Shown: positions 49,794 through 64,000 of the stretch, one piece after another
How positions within the stretch are numbered: position 1 is the stretch's first letter
How the letters are laid out: every line of letters begins with the position of its first letter
NCBI RefSeq assembly: GCF_901709675.1
Contig: NC_051105.1
Span: forward strand, 124,001-188,000
DNA: 64,000 nucleotides
Source: Syngnathus acus
Taxonomy: Eukaryota > Chordata > Actinopteri > Syngnathiformes > Syngnathidae
Direction: 5' to 3'
Program-made: the position numbers and the translations under genes
Notes under the pieces: generated by a model
The model's database searches: none
Told to the model about the DNA's origin: nothing
What the model saw: the letters and a program-made list of their open reading frames with translations, nothing else

Positions 49794-51459
49794 ATTTAGA
49801 CGAGTTTGACTAATTCGCTCTTATTTCTATGGGATACGGGTGACGCCCTGCCCCGGAATTACGCGCGTGCGCACATGGAGCAATCGTGGACAGCAAAGCG
49901 TTCAAGAGTGACAGAAAAAAAGGAAACTCAACTGCTCCGTGAGTATACCCAAGTCATGACGGAAATGCGTTGGATAAGGCAAGATACGAGGAGGCACAAA
50001 ACCCGCACAAAAAAAGTGCTTTCATTCATCAAGCCCATGAATGAAATGTTGCAAGCTATTTGCCATCAATGAAATAACACCCCGCTTTTGTCAGCTTTCT
50101 CCGTAATTCTTTTGACCGATTGCCTTCCGTGGAGACGCCCGGTCACTGTCCAGACTTGCTTCATCTTTTGACTTGGATTTAGCTCCCTCTAGCGGATACC
50201 AGTGCAGTCACTTCTTCCGCAGTCTCATGTCGCTTCCGTGTGTTCCTTTGGCCGGCACAGGAGAGGGCGCCAAATATTCACTTAAGGAGCCAGCCGAGTC
50301 AGTCGCTGTCCCCTTTGGCTTTTTCACTCCATTTTGGGGCGGAGCGCTCCGACTCCCGCGACCTCACACTGGTGGCAGGCAAAGTGATCATTTGGTAAAC
50401 TGAGCTTTGGCGGAGGCGGCGAACGACGTCCGGCGACATTCGACGAGTCCATCTCGACCAATGCTTCTCTTTTGACTTGGAAATGTTGCGTGTCAAAATG
50501 CTGGATGCCTCCCCCCCCCCTCTTTTTGTTTCTTTTCATTTGGATCGTTTGGTCAAGTGAAATGAATAGATGCAGCCAGCCCATAATGACCAAAAAGTCT
50601 CTTCCCAATTCCACGACATCCCCTGACCTGATTATTCTTTTATTCAAGTCATTCTGATCCCAAAGAATTCGTCCTAGAAAGCGCACACGGGCACAAAACA
50701 AAACAATGAAACTGCTTCATCAATAATAACGATAACAATTGGACACATCATGAGAGAATGATGATGAGGATGATGATGATGACGCACGGCCCGCCCGTGT
50801 GTGCGCATCCCCGCGGGCGGACGTGCGCGCGACCGCGCAGCGGCTGAAGCTCCTCTTGGCGCGCTTCATCTTCATCGTCGTCGCGTTTCTGCCCGAGGTA
50901 AGCAGCGCAAGTGACGTATAGAGCAGGAGCGCGATGGATGGATTGACTTTGACGTCATCAATTGATGCTTAATTGAATGCAAGTCAGGCTCGGCTCGTTG
51001 CCGTGCGCGCTCGTCACTCCCTTCTTGGTCGCTCGCGCCCGGTTGCTTTCGATGAGTACGCGCGTGCGCGTGCCTCTTGGTGGCAAAGTCGAGGAAGGCG
51101 GAAGAACCCTGCAAAGGGACTTTTTCGTCCCCCGCCGCCGCCCGCCGGGTCGGCAGACACGCGCGCCGTCAATCGTGCGTGCGAGCAGATCGGGGCGCGA
51201 ACCAACCGCGGAGGGGTGGGTGTGGGGGTCTATATGACGTCATCTGCTGCGAGACGTCATGAAAAGTCAGCGGGGTGGTCTCGCATGACGAATCCCAACA
51301 CTCGGTTCTCTGGGCTCACTTTGGCGACCAGTCCGTTGTCAGTTCGTAGCAACCGCGAGCAAGCAAGCAAGCTCAAGTTGGAAGGCTCAAAACATAAGCC
51401 ACCCTTATCTAAGCATTGTTTGACGACAAGTTTTGGTGAGCGACTGCTACACTTCTTCT

Positions 51460-51545
51460 TCTTCTTCATCATCATCCTCATCATCCTCCTCCTCCTCCTC
51501 CTCCTCATCATCATCATCGTCGTCATCATCATCATCATCACCACA
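51460..51545. repeat. (TTC/TCA/TCC)n trinucleotide tract
   Basis: Alternating runs of CTT, CAT and CCT triplets. It is not part of a recognised exon. Confidence 0.9.
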
Positions 51546-53492
51546 TTTTGCCCATGCACGCCACGTCACCTCGGAAGTGGACGCATTTTAGCCGCATGTC
51601 TGTCTGTCTGTCTGTCTGTCAGCCTGTCTACACGCATAACATATTCAGAGCGCTACTGTATGTATTCGCTCAGCTATGTATTGTCTGCATGTGTGTGTCT
51701 ATATAGATAGATAGGTAGATTTTTGATATATATGTATGGAAATGAGCTAGCTATATAGTTAGTGTATGTATATGTATACTAGGTGGCAGACAGGCAGGCA
51801 GGCCTGAAGCTGGCTGGCTTGGCAGCAGCAAGGAGCCAGCCACGTGATGCGGATCCTCGTGGACCTGCTCCTCCGTGGTGACATTTTAAGAGGCCTTGCC
51901 CCCCATGTGACTAACCCAACCAATCGGCAGCGCTGTCGCTGAGCGTTTTTGTGTCGCAGAGGCGCCACTTTTGCTGTCTTTGTGCCTTCCTTTTTCAAAC
52001 TTCTCTTTGTGGTGTAGCGCGTGTGCGTCTCATCGACGAGAGCAGGAGCCGTCGGTCGGTCGGTCCAAACGGTGTCATGCCACGCACCCCGCCTAATATT
52101 CACTCAGAAGGCACAGTGGCGGAAAAAAAAGCAATAAATGGTCCTTTCCACTCAAAGGCTGGCGCACGCCATCCGTAATCCTCTTTGTGCGGGCGCTCGT
52201 TGCTGACTTGCAAAAGAAAAATGTGGCAGCCAAAGTGAAGAGGAAATGGACTTCTTGGATGTCGACAACTTTGCCAAGGTCCTTTTGGAACAAACACAAG
52301 GCCGACTTGAGAGCGAGCGTAACTTGCAGAATTTGGAAGGAAGGAAGGAAGGAAGGAAGGAAGGAAGCACTTGAACTGTATTGACAAACATGAGCCATGA
52401 ATGCGCTAGCTGTTAGCTTGACACCAGGCTAGTAGCAGCGCCCAAACTCAAGTGGGGACGAGTGTAGCGATGTGTGTGTAGTGTTGTGTATTGTGCGCAT
52501 GACTGTTTGTAGTGTTTGTGTACTCTGTGTGTATCTATCCCATCTGACAACAGGAAGCGGTCGCCAGCCGGCACACCCAACCAAGCGGTTGCCAGCCAAT
52601 CGCAAACTGACAAACAAGCAAGCAAGCATTTGCGCCCACACTCACGTCGACACGTACGCCGACCAAATAATAGCGCTCCGTCGAATAATTTGTGTGTGGT
52701 GTCGTTAGCGACACGTGGCGTCACTCTAAACAGATGTCCACGGCCCCGCCCCTTCGGTGATGGACAGGCGACGTGGAAAGCGGCGCCGCTCGCGCTCACG
52801 CACTCTGACAAGTTGTCGCGGTGCGGCAACAATGTGGCTCGTTAGCGGCAGGTGAGGACAAAGGCGGCGCTGCTGACCTTTATTTTGAAAAATCACTTCC
52901 AGCCTTTCAAGCACCTCAAAATGGTTCATCCTTCAAAGCACAAGCACGTGTCACCTTCGCCATCGCGCAACATTCCTTTGTTTTTGACTTAATTTGCGTG
53001 AAGTGGAACAAAGCGCAAGCAGAGAATGTTCAAACGAAGGAAGGCAAATCAAGTGATTTTCATCTTCTAGGATGAAAGAGTGTGTGGGGGGGGCAAACAG
53101 GTTGGGGGGGCCCAAAAGGCATACTGCGGAACCAGATACGGTGTAGCCCCACTTGGATCAGCTCTCTCTCTCGCTCTCTCTCTCTTCACATCCATGGCGG
53201 TAGTTTTTCTCTTCCCTCCTGTCGTTTTGGGTCCTCGCGGGCGTCCATCTTGTTTATATTTCCACCTCTTTGTCCTCGCTGCTGCCCTCGCTGTAGCGCC
53301 CTCCCCGCACTCCCCCCACGCTGCGCCCCTCCCCCACATCACATCTTGATCTATGCAGCGCATTGTGTGCAGCGGCACTGACGGAGCAGCGCGGCGCCAA
53401 CTGGCGACCGGCAAACCACGCGCACTCTCCATCAAGGTGCAGTGAGCATTTGCAGCCTGCAGACAAGGCACACTTCCTGCTCCACACAGGAA

Positions 53493-53531
53493 CCATGCCA
53501 TGCCATGCCATGCCATGCCATGCCATGCCAT
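53493..53531. repeat. (CCATG)n pentanucleotide repeat
   Basis: Eight units of CCATG/CATGC. Confidence 0.95.
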
Positions 53532-54204
53532 CACCCTAATCGTCTTGGGTCGGCCTCCAAACTCAGGACCGAATTGAGAATTGGGAGCTGTGAAAGTGCC
53601 GGCGGTCTCGGCACATTCGCACTTTCCCTATGAGCCTGTTGGTGTGCCGACGGCTTGCACGTCTTTTGCATGGGCGAGCCGGTCGCTTTGGGCCGAGCCA
53701 TCCGTCCAAATCCAAGCCGCGTCGCCACGCGGCCGCTGCTGAAAGCTAAAAGGAAGAAGGAGCAGAACACGACGACCACGCTTGCTCGCGAGCGGCAGGT
53801 CAGGCTGGCCAGCCAGCCAGCTAGCGCTCCGCTTGGACGCGCCGCTCGGCCTTGATGCAAACACAAAGCGACAGCAGCAGCGGCGAGCCGCTTCCGCACA
53901 TCAGCCGGCTCGCCTGTCACACGTGCGTGCGTGCGTGCGCGCTGTCACTTTTCATTAGGCCACTCACTGTTAGCTTGTTTCTCGGCCGCGTCCGTTTGCT
54001 CCCGTGGCAATGCTGGCCTCACAACAAAAGTCAAAAACAACCAAATCGAGACAAGACAGACTGATAAATGGCCTTGTTTTTCTGGCAAAAGCAACAACGG
54101 GGAGCGTTGCGGTCGCTCGGCCCTCCCTCCTCGCACTTGGCCGTGAAATTGCCCAGCGTTCCGCTTCAAGTCGTCTCAAACGGAAACGTTTCTCCAATGG
54201 CGAA

Positions 54205-54293
54205 CCTTTGTTAGCCGCTAGTCGTTAGCCGCCAGTCTTTGTTAGCCGCGGTCTTTGTTAGCCGTCATTCGTTAGCCGCCAGTCGTTAGCAGG
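54205..54293. repeat. GTTAGCCGC-based minisatellite
   Basis: Six to seven units of GTTAGCCGC plus a variable spacer (TAGTC, CAGTC, GTC, ATTC). Confidence 0.8.
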
Positions 54294-54787
54294 GCAGCGG
54301 CTAATTGCCGTCACATCACGCAGCAGGGCGCACACAGAGGCAGGCAGGTAGGCGAACCGAGGGAGCGCACGTGCATGCGGGCTTTGACACCTTCCACTTG
54401 GAGTCTGCGGCGGCGCCGCCAAGCAAAGTGGCTGACGCCTGGCCAAAACGCTCCCTCCCTCCCCGTGCTCAGACGACCCAAATGAGACGGCATCGGCCGA
54501 AGAATCCTAACGCCACTTCTTCTCCTTCCTCTGGTCAAGCGCCTCCATGTCCGGCGTTTATCGGCCAGCGCGATGACTTCACGTGGGAGCGCCGGTACGT
54601 CCCGAGAGCTGCGTGTGTCGTATGTGCGTGCGCTGCTTTGAATGCAAAAGCGTGCTTGCCTGCCTGGCATGGCGTTTACGTTCATGCATGTGCATCTTTC
54701 CTACGTTTGCATGCACGTGTGCACTGACTGTGCAGCTGTGGTTTTGGGCGTGCACGTCTAAGTGTGCTTTACGTGCACTTCCCGCAG

Positions 54788-59518
<4,731 letters not shown>

Positions 59519-60130
59519 GGTCCGGCTGAGGGAGGTCCGCGTCTTTTCTTCTGGCTCGGTGTCGTGGAGGATGAGCGTCCGGAATTTGCGAGCGTATTGT
59601 CCTTCATCCTTCAAGTGCGAGTCGAGTTAGTAGGAGTCAGCTCAAAAGACTTGGCTGGAAGTCATCAAGGCGGAAGCGCTCGGGTTGCGGCCTCGCCGTT
59701 GCCCGGCGTTTGACGGCCTACTTTGTCGGGCCATTCAAACAAAAAAGCGCCAGATTGGGCCGCCAGTTTTGCCACTTTCTTTTTGCCGCCGGGCCTTTTC
59801 TTTTGAAGGTCTCATTCGAGCCCGCTCGGCCTCATTTCTCCAGCCGCTTCCTTGTTTTTTCCAGACGTCCGAGCACGCTTGGCAACCTCAACTTTTGACC
59901 GTGTGTTTTTGTTTCCAGCTCGCATGGTGTTTTCTTTCAATACTTTGTGTGTTCCAATTAGGAAGCAAAAGGACAAACCTTGCTTTTGTGCACAAATGTG
60001 GAGAGAAGGGCCAAGTAAGCGCTGAGCTGAGCGAGGACCTGGTCATCTTCTGAAGCTTTATAAAGGCCCTCTCTATATTTAGCCCCATTGCTAATTCTGG
60101 TGCATCTACAGAAATGTTCTTTCATTGATG

Positions 60131-60141
60131 TGCGCTGTCCC

Positions 60142-60181
<40 letters not shown>
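60131..60181. repeat. (CTGT)n in ecto-NOX 3' UTR
   Basis: About eleven CTGT units just before the AATAAA at 60183. Confidence 0.95.
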
Positions 60182-60182
60182 A

Positions 60183-60188
60183 AATAAA
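60183..60188 (+). other. enox1: Polyadenylation signal of the ecto-NOX gene
   Basis: AATAAA, 665 bases after the stop. The titin copy B TATA box lies only 0.6 kb further on. Confidence 0.6.
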
Positions 60189-60557
60189 CTCATCAAACCA
60201 TAGAAAAAGGCTCGTTGGACTCTCCTTTGGCTCCCGACTCCTTTTCGTGAGCCGTTGTGCCACCTAGCGGCCTCTATGTGTGTTGCGTGCACCGCGCGTT
60301 CTCGTGTGCACGCACGCACACTCGGGGTGCACACTCGGGAACGAGCCCGCTTGATTGGAAGAGGTGCCCGCATGGGACGAAGCAAACTTTTGCCAGGACT
60401 GCGCTGTCTCGCGTTTTAAACTTTTGGGCCAGTCACAAGCAATCATTTGCATTTGACGACATGTGGTCGACAAGATCATGCCATGTACAAAGCCGTCATT
60501 TGCCGTATCGTGTTAGACGGGAAGCAGTTGAGCCAAGTCAAGAGCTGGACTCAAGGA

Positions 60558-60560
<3 letters not shown>

Positions 60561-60606
<46 letters not shown>
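60561..60606. repeat. (GA)n dinucleotide repeat
   Basis: Pure GA run in the short spacer between the ecto-NOX 3' end and the titin copy B promoter. Confidence 0.95.
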
Positions 60607-60610
<4 letters not shown>

Positions 60611-60787
60611 CAAGAGCGACATGACAACACGTGCAGGGCAAAAAATAAAATAAAAAAATAAAAGGGATATAGGCGCTGGGAGGGGGTGTCGCGACTTTAC
60701 AGATAGGAGCAGCTGTGCTGGACCACTTGTGTAAAGAAATCGCCCCCCCCCCAATGCGGCCAATGACCAATGCGGTGTGAATCCCTT

Positions 60788-61022
60788 TGACGTCACAGGG
60801 GTATAAAGCCCCCCAGCGGAGCAGCCGGCCCTTCTGAGCAGGGTCAGCGTTCCGGGTCCGGACGCTAGCAAAACTACTCGCCGTCCAGGGCCGGTAGTTT
60901 TGTTTTGGGGGACTTCTTGGAGGAGCTTCCAAGTGAAGGGAAATCAAGCAGGAGAAGGAGGACCAGTGTCCACCCCCCCCGACCCATCCCCACTCCCCAT
61001 CACCCCAGCCGGCACCCAACAA
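60788..61022 (+). promoter_or_regulatory. ttn: Putative promoter and non-coding exon 1 of titin copy B
   Basis: A perfect CRE-type palindrome TGACGTCA (60788-60795) is followed by TATAAA (60802-60807). The start site would be near 60832. The exon ends at a strong donor (CAACAA then GTAAGTAA; edge 61022). It contains TAGTTTTGT, as does the matching exon of copy A. The first coding exon starts 1.8 kb downstream. Confidence 0.65.
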
Positions 61023-61142
61023 GTAAGTAACCCCTGTTTGACTCGCCGGACCGGATCGGTCGCCGGTTCGGCCGGGCTCGGCCCGGCGGCGGGCGGTGCG
61101 GTGCGGTGGCGACTCATTCCCAGAATAGATGTGGAGCTGCGG

Positions 61143-61219
61143 GATGACTTTTTAAGGGAATGGCCAAGCGCACATGCCACCTGTCAATCAAACCGAGGGG
61201 GGGGGGGGTCTATTTTTAG
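61143..61219 (+). promoter_or_regulatory. ttn: Intron-1 conserved motif block, titin copy B
   Basis: In order: TTTTTAAGGGAAT (61149-61161), an E-box CACCTG (61178-61183) overlapping CTGTCAATCA (61181-61190; reverse complement TGATTGACAG, the PBX/MEIS composite site), and CTATTTTTAG (61210-61219; exact MEF2 consensus). The same order is found in copy A intron 1. This combination is typical of skeletal-muscle enhancers; activity is inferred. Confidence 0.65.
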
Positions 61220-61527
61220 CGCCTGGTGTCCTGTGCAGACACCTTACCCCGCCACAGACGGTTTTATTTTGAGGAGACGCAACAGCTGCACCAAATTTTA
61301 TTTTGGTTCTTTGAGGAAAGAAAGGACAAGAAAGCTATTTCTAGAAAAAAGCCTCCTGGCAACTTTTAGTTTTTGCAGAAACAAAACTATAATTTATTCT
61401 TTCTTTTTTTTAAACTAAGAATCAGAAAGCCAAAAAAGAAAGCCTTTGAATACATTCATGATTTTCCCCCAAACGTGAAATCATGTCATCATTGGGTATG
61501 TCACTAATATTGTATTGTATTATCCAT

Positions 61528-61884
61528 CCATTTTCTGTACCGCTTAGTCCCCACGGGGGTCGCGGGCGTGCCGGAGCCTATCCCAGCCGTCATCGGGCAG
61601 TAGGCGGGGGACACCCTGAACCGGTTGCCAGCCAATCGCAGGGCACACAGATACAAACAACCATACGCACTCGCACTCACACCTAGGGACAATTTGGAGT
61701 GCTCAATCGGCCTACCAAGCATGTTTTTGGGATGTGGGAGGAAACCGGAGTGCCCGGAGAAAACCCACGCGGGCCCGGGGAGAACATGCAAACTCCACAC
61801 AGGGAGGGCCGGAGGTGGAATCGAACCCACACCCTCCTAACTGTGAGGCGGACGTGCTACCCAGTGCCTCACCGAGCCGCCCGT
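61528..61884 (-). mobile_element. tRNA-like SINE, copy 2 (reverse orientation)
   Basis: Reverse complement of the family at 17913-18272: B box GGTTCGATTCC, body CTAGGTGTGAGTGCGAGTG and a GGAT tail at the low-coordinate end. It lies in titin copy B intron 1. Confidence 0.75.
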
Positions 61885-61895
61885 ATTGTATTATA

Positions 61896-61898
<3 letters not shown>

Positions 61899-61933
<35 letters not shown>
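61899..61933. repeat. (TA)n microsatellite
   Basis: About 17 TA units next to the tRNA-like head of the SINE. Confidence 0.97.
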
Positions 61934-61936
<3 letters not shown>

Positions 61937-62799
61937 ATTCTTCACATCTGAATAAGAAGAAAAGAGACGCATAAAGAAGTCCAAGGCAATTTTTCCATGA
62001 AAGCGGCTCATCATTTGCGTGAGGCCAAAGTGACAAAATAGAAATAGTCACACCTCACTTTGGTTTGACAATGGCGCCACCACCCATAACAGAATGGTCC
62101 GGAATTTGGATGAAAAGTGAGATGAATTGACAGCATCATCAAAATGCTGATTTCCTGGAATCTTTTGAAAATCATGATTCCCTAGCTTCCATTTCAGGAA
62201 AATGAAAAAGTCCTTGACGTTTTAAAGATGTGTTGTCATTCATCATCAGGAGAAAAAAGATGGCTTCCCCAATGCTAACTAACCACTTGTGGGGCTTTTG
62301 CCTTCTTTTTCTCTCCCGTCTTTGCTTTTTGGATGCCTTCCACGTCGGTGTTGAGCTTTGCTGGCGTTTTCTCGCTCGGGCCTGCTTTTGTTCTTCATTT
62401 GTCACCGTCGGACCGTTTGCAGCTACGAGCTAGCCTTCCTGTTTGCACCTTTGGCCACTCCAATCAAATTGGCCCAAAAGGCTGGACCAAATAGTCTGCA
62501 GGCGCGCTAAGTGGATGAGCCGGTCCGAGATAAGAAGTCAGGTGACCGGCGTTATCTCCGTGACGAGCGGCAGGCCCGATTACGCTCGGTCGGGCCTCTT
62601 GTACAGTCTTGGCGTCCTCGAAAGGGGATCGGGGAGCAAAGAACGAGCAACCGATGACGTCCATACACGCCGGGAAGTTTTTGTCTGCCCCTGGACCCGA
62701 CCGACCCGTTCTTCCGAGCATGGCCGCCGACAAGTTGAAAAACAAAAGCAAGCATCTGGCGAGGTCCGCGTGTCCAATGGCCGCCGCTGTCATTGTCAG

Positions 62800-63951
62800 G
62801 GAGCCGAACGAGCCGACATGTCGATTCAGCAGGCGCCGACTTTCACGCAGCCGCTTCAGAGCGTGGTGGCACTAGAGGGTAGTGCCGCCTCGTTCCAGGC
62901 GCAAGTGAGCGGTAAGACCCGTCCGTCTGTCCGTCCGTCCGCGAGGCAGCTCGCCGTCTGACCCCGCTTGCCGTCCCCCCGGCCCAGGCGATCCGGTTCC
63001 CGAGGTGTCGTGGTTCCGCGATGGCCAGGTCCTGTCTACCGCCGCTTTGCCCGGCGTTCATGTCTCGTTCAGCGACGGCCGCGCTGTTCTGAGCATCGAC
63101 GCCGCCACGCCCGCGCACGGCGGGAGGTTTTCCGTCCGGGCCACCAACGGAGCAGGACAAGCCACCAGCACCGCCGAACTCCTCGTAACAGGTGAGAGGT
63201 CGCCTTCGATGCCAGAAGTGAGGAAAGTGCGCTGGGCTAGGCTCGGCCGAGACAGAGCCCCGTAGCGAGGAGCCAACGGCCAAGGCCAACGTTGACTTTG
63301 CTTTGAATGAAGCTAGGGTACATTTTTCGGATTTGATGAAATAGTAGTTGATCACCAGTTGCGCTTAGTACCACTTGGCGGTGTGAAAATAAAGTTTTTT
63401 GCCAAGATAAATGACTGATGGCGAGAAAGGTCCGTCACGCATTCGTCGACGCGCCGTCGTGGAATAAAGTCTGCCGAGGAAAGCGAATCGGGAGCAGTTT
63501 GAAAGGAAGGAAAGACTCTGGCTTTTGCTCCAGTGTGGCTTTTGAGCGGCTGCGGCTCGTGTGTCCCCCCCATGCAGCTGAGACGGCGCCACCCAACTTC
63601 CTTCAGAGACTTCAGAGCGCCTCAGTGCGGCAGGGCAGCCAGGTCCGACTGAGCGTCCAGGTCACGGGCATCCCGCCGCCCGTCGTCAAGTTCTACCGCG
63701 AGGGCGCCGAGATCCAGAGCTCGGCCGACTTCCGCATCGTCCGCGATGGGGACCGCTACAGCCTGCTGATCGCCGAGGCCTTCCCGGAGGACTCCGGGAC
63801 CTACTCGGTGACGGCCAGCAACAACAGCGGCCGGGCTACGTCCACCGCCGAGCTGCTGGTCCAAGGAGAAGAAGCCGTCCCTGCCAAGAAAAGCAAGACC
63901 GTCGTCCTGGTCGCCACCGCCGGCGGCGCCTCTCAGACGGGAGTCCGCAAG
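62800..63951 (+). CDS. ttn: Titin, copy B, first coding exons (Z1, Z2); continues beyond window
   Basis: Second titin gene, opposite strand to copy A. Coding exons: 62800-62911 (ATG at 62818), 62988-63191 and 63578-63951, phases consistent; the donor GTGAGC follows 63951. The protein begins [20 protein letters not shown] and contains the two Ig domains Z1 and Z2 ([24 protein letters not shown]), then EEAVPAKKSKTV. The third exon is 374 bases and equals copy A's 288-base Z2 exon fused to its next exon, so an intron is missing here. The remaining titin exons lie to the right of the window. Confidence 0.93.
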
Positions 63952-64000
63952 GTGAGCCGCGCTCGCGCTTTCCCTCGCCCCCTCGTTTATAGACAAAAGG

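Larger units (their letters stand above)
47186..54787. other. Gene-poor region between zeb2 and the ecto-NOX gene
   Basis: 7.6 kb between two divergently transcribed genes. I recognise no coding exon. It contains a hAT remnant (49095-49793), poly-C and TC-rich tracts, trinucleotide (51460-51545), (TGTC)n (51598-51620), (GGAA)n (52335-52368), (CCATG)n (53493-53531) and a GTTAGCC minisatellite (54205-54293). The unassigned 5' exons of the ecto-NOX gene and the zeb2 promoter must lie here or beyond. Confidence 0.6.
61023..62799 (+). other. ttn: Titin copy B intron 1
   Basis: Contains the motif block shared with copy A (61143-61219), an inverted SINE (61528-61884) and a (TA)n repeat (61899-61933). 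No coding exon is recognised. Confidence 0.65.

Noticed and set aside
54205-54293. Short spaced repeats as a CRISPR-like array
   Set aside because: Spacer lengths of only a few bases and a eukaryotic context; a simple minisatellite.
54305-54727. Open frame ending DDFTWERR then GTACGT as the N-terminal ecto-NOX exon
   Set aside because: The donor would leave two bases over, but the next exon (54788) needs one, and the residues do not resemble the ENOX N-terminus.

Overview
The window is vertebrate nuclear DNA, almost certainly from a ray-finned (teleost) fish with a compact genome. All genes are split by short GT-AG introns. Their products align along most of their length with vertebrate titin, LACC1, TGF-beta receptor II, integrin alpha-V, GTDC1, ZEB2 and ecto-NOX. 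The interspersed repeats are of fish type: tRNA-like SINEs, an L2/Rex1-like LINE and hAT remnants. Identifications rest on remembered family sequences and on splice-phase bookkeeping. Six of the eight gene models run from ATG to stop, or from the start to the window edge, with a consistent reading frame.

Layout, left to right. 1-17.4 kb, minus: the 5' part of a titin gene (copy A), 29 coding exons from Z-disc Ig domain Z1 into the proximal I-band Ig tandem, plus a non-coding first exon and a promoter near 17.4 kb. Its first intron holds a LINE tail and about 800 bp of CA repeat. 18.6-20.5 kb, plus: lacc1. 20.8-24.3 kb, minus: a TGF-beta receptor II-like kinase, tail-to-tail with lacc1. 24.5-27.8 kb: a hAT remnant and a broken LINE. 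29.4-36.7 kb, minus: itgav, 32 exons. 38.1-42.0 kb, minus: gtdc1. 42.8-47.2 kb, minus: a shortened zeb2. 47.2-54.8 kb: no recognised gene, one hAT remnant and simple repeats. 54.8-59.5 kb, plus: an ecto-NOX gene with unresolved 5' end. 60.8-64 kb, plus: promoter and first coding exons of a second titin gene (copy B), leaving the window.

The main observation is that two titin genes start in this window in opposite directions, about 49 kb apart, with six unrelated genes between them. They share more than coding sequence: the small intron inside the Z1 domain is nearly the same in both, and intron 1 of both carries an ordered block of matching motifs, including an exact PBX/MEIS-type site and an exact MEF2 site in copy B. 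The copies also differ. Copy A shows no Z-repeat exons between Z2 and Z3, and copy B has lost the intron after Z2. The zeb2 gene keeps its frame but lacks the exon for zinc fingers 1-2 and the acidic C-terminal tail.

The neighbours do not form a pathway. zeb2 and gtdc1 keep the same order and orientation as in human. lacc1 and the ecto-NOX gene recall human 13q14, while ZEB2, GTDC1, ITGAV and TTN all lie on human 2q, so the block mixes two ancestral linkage groups.
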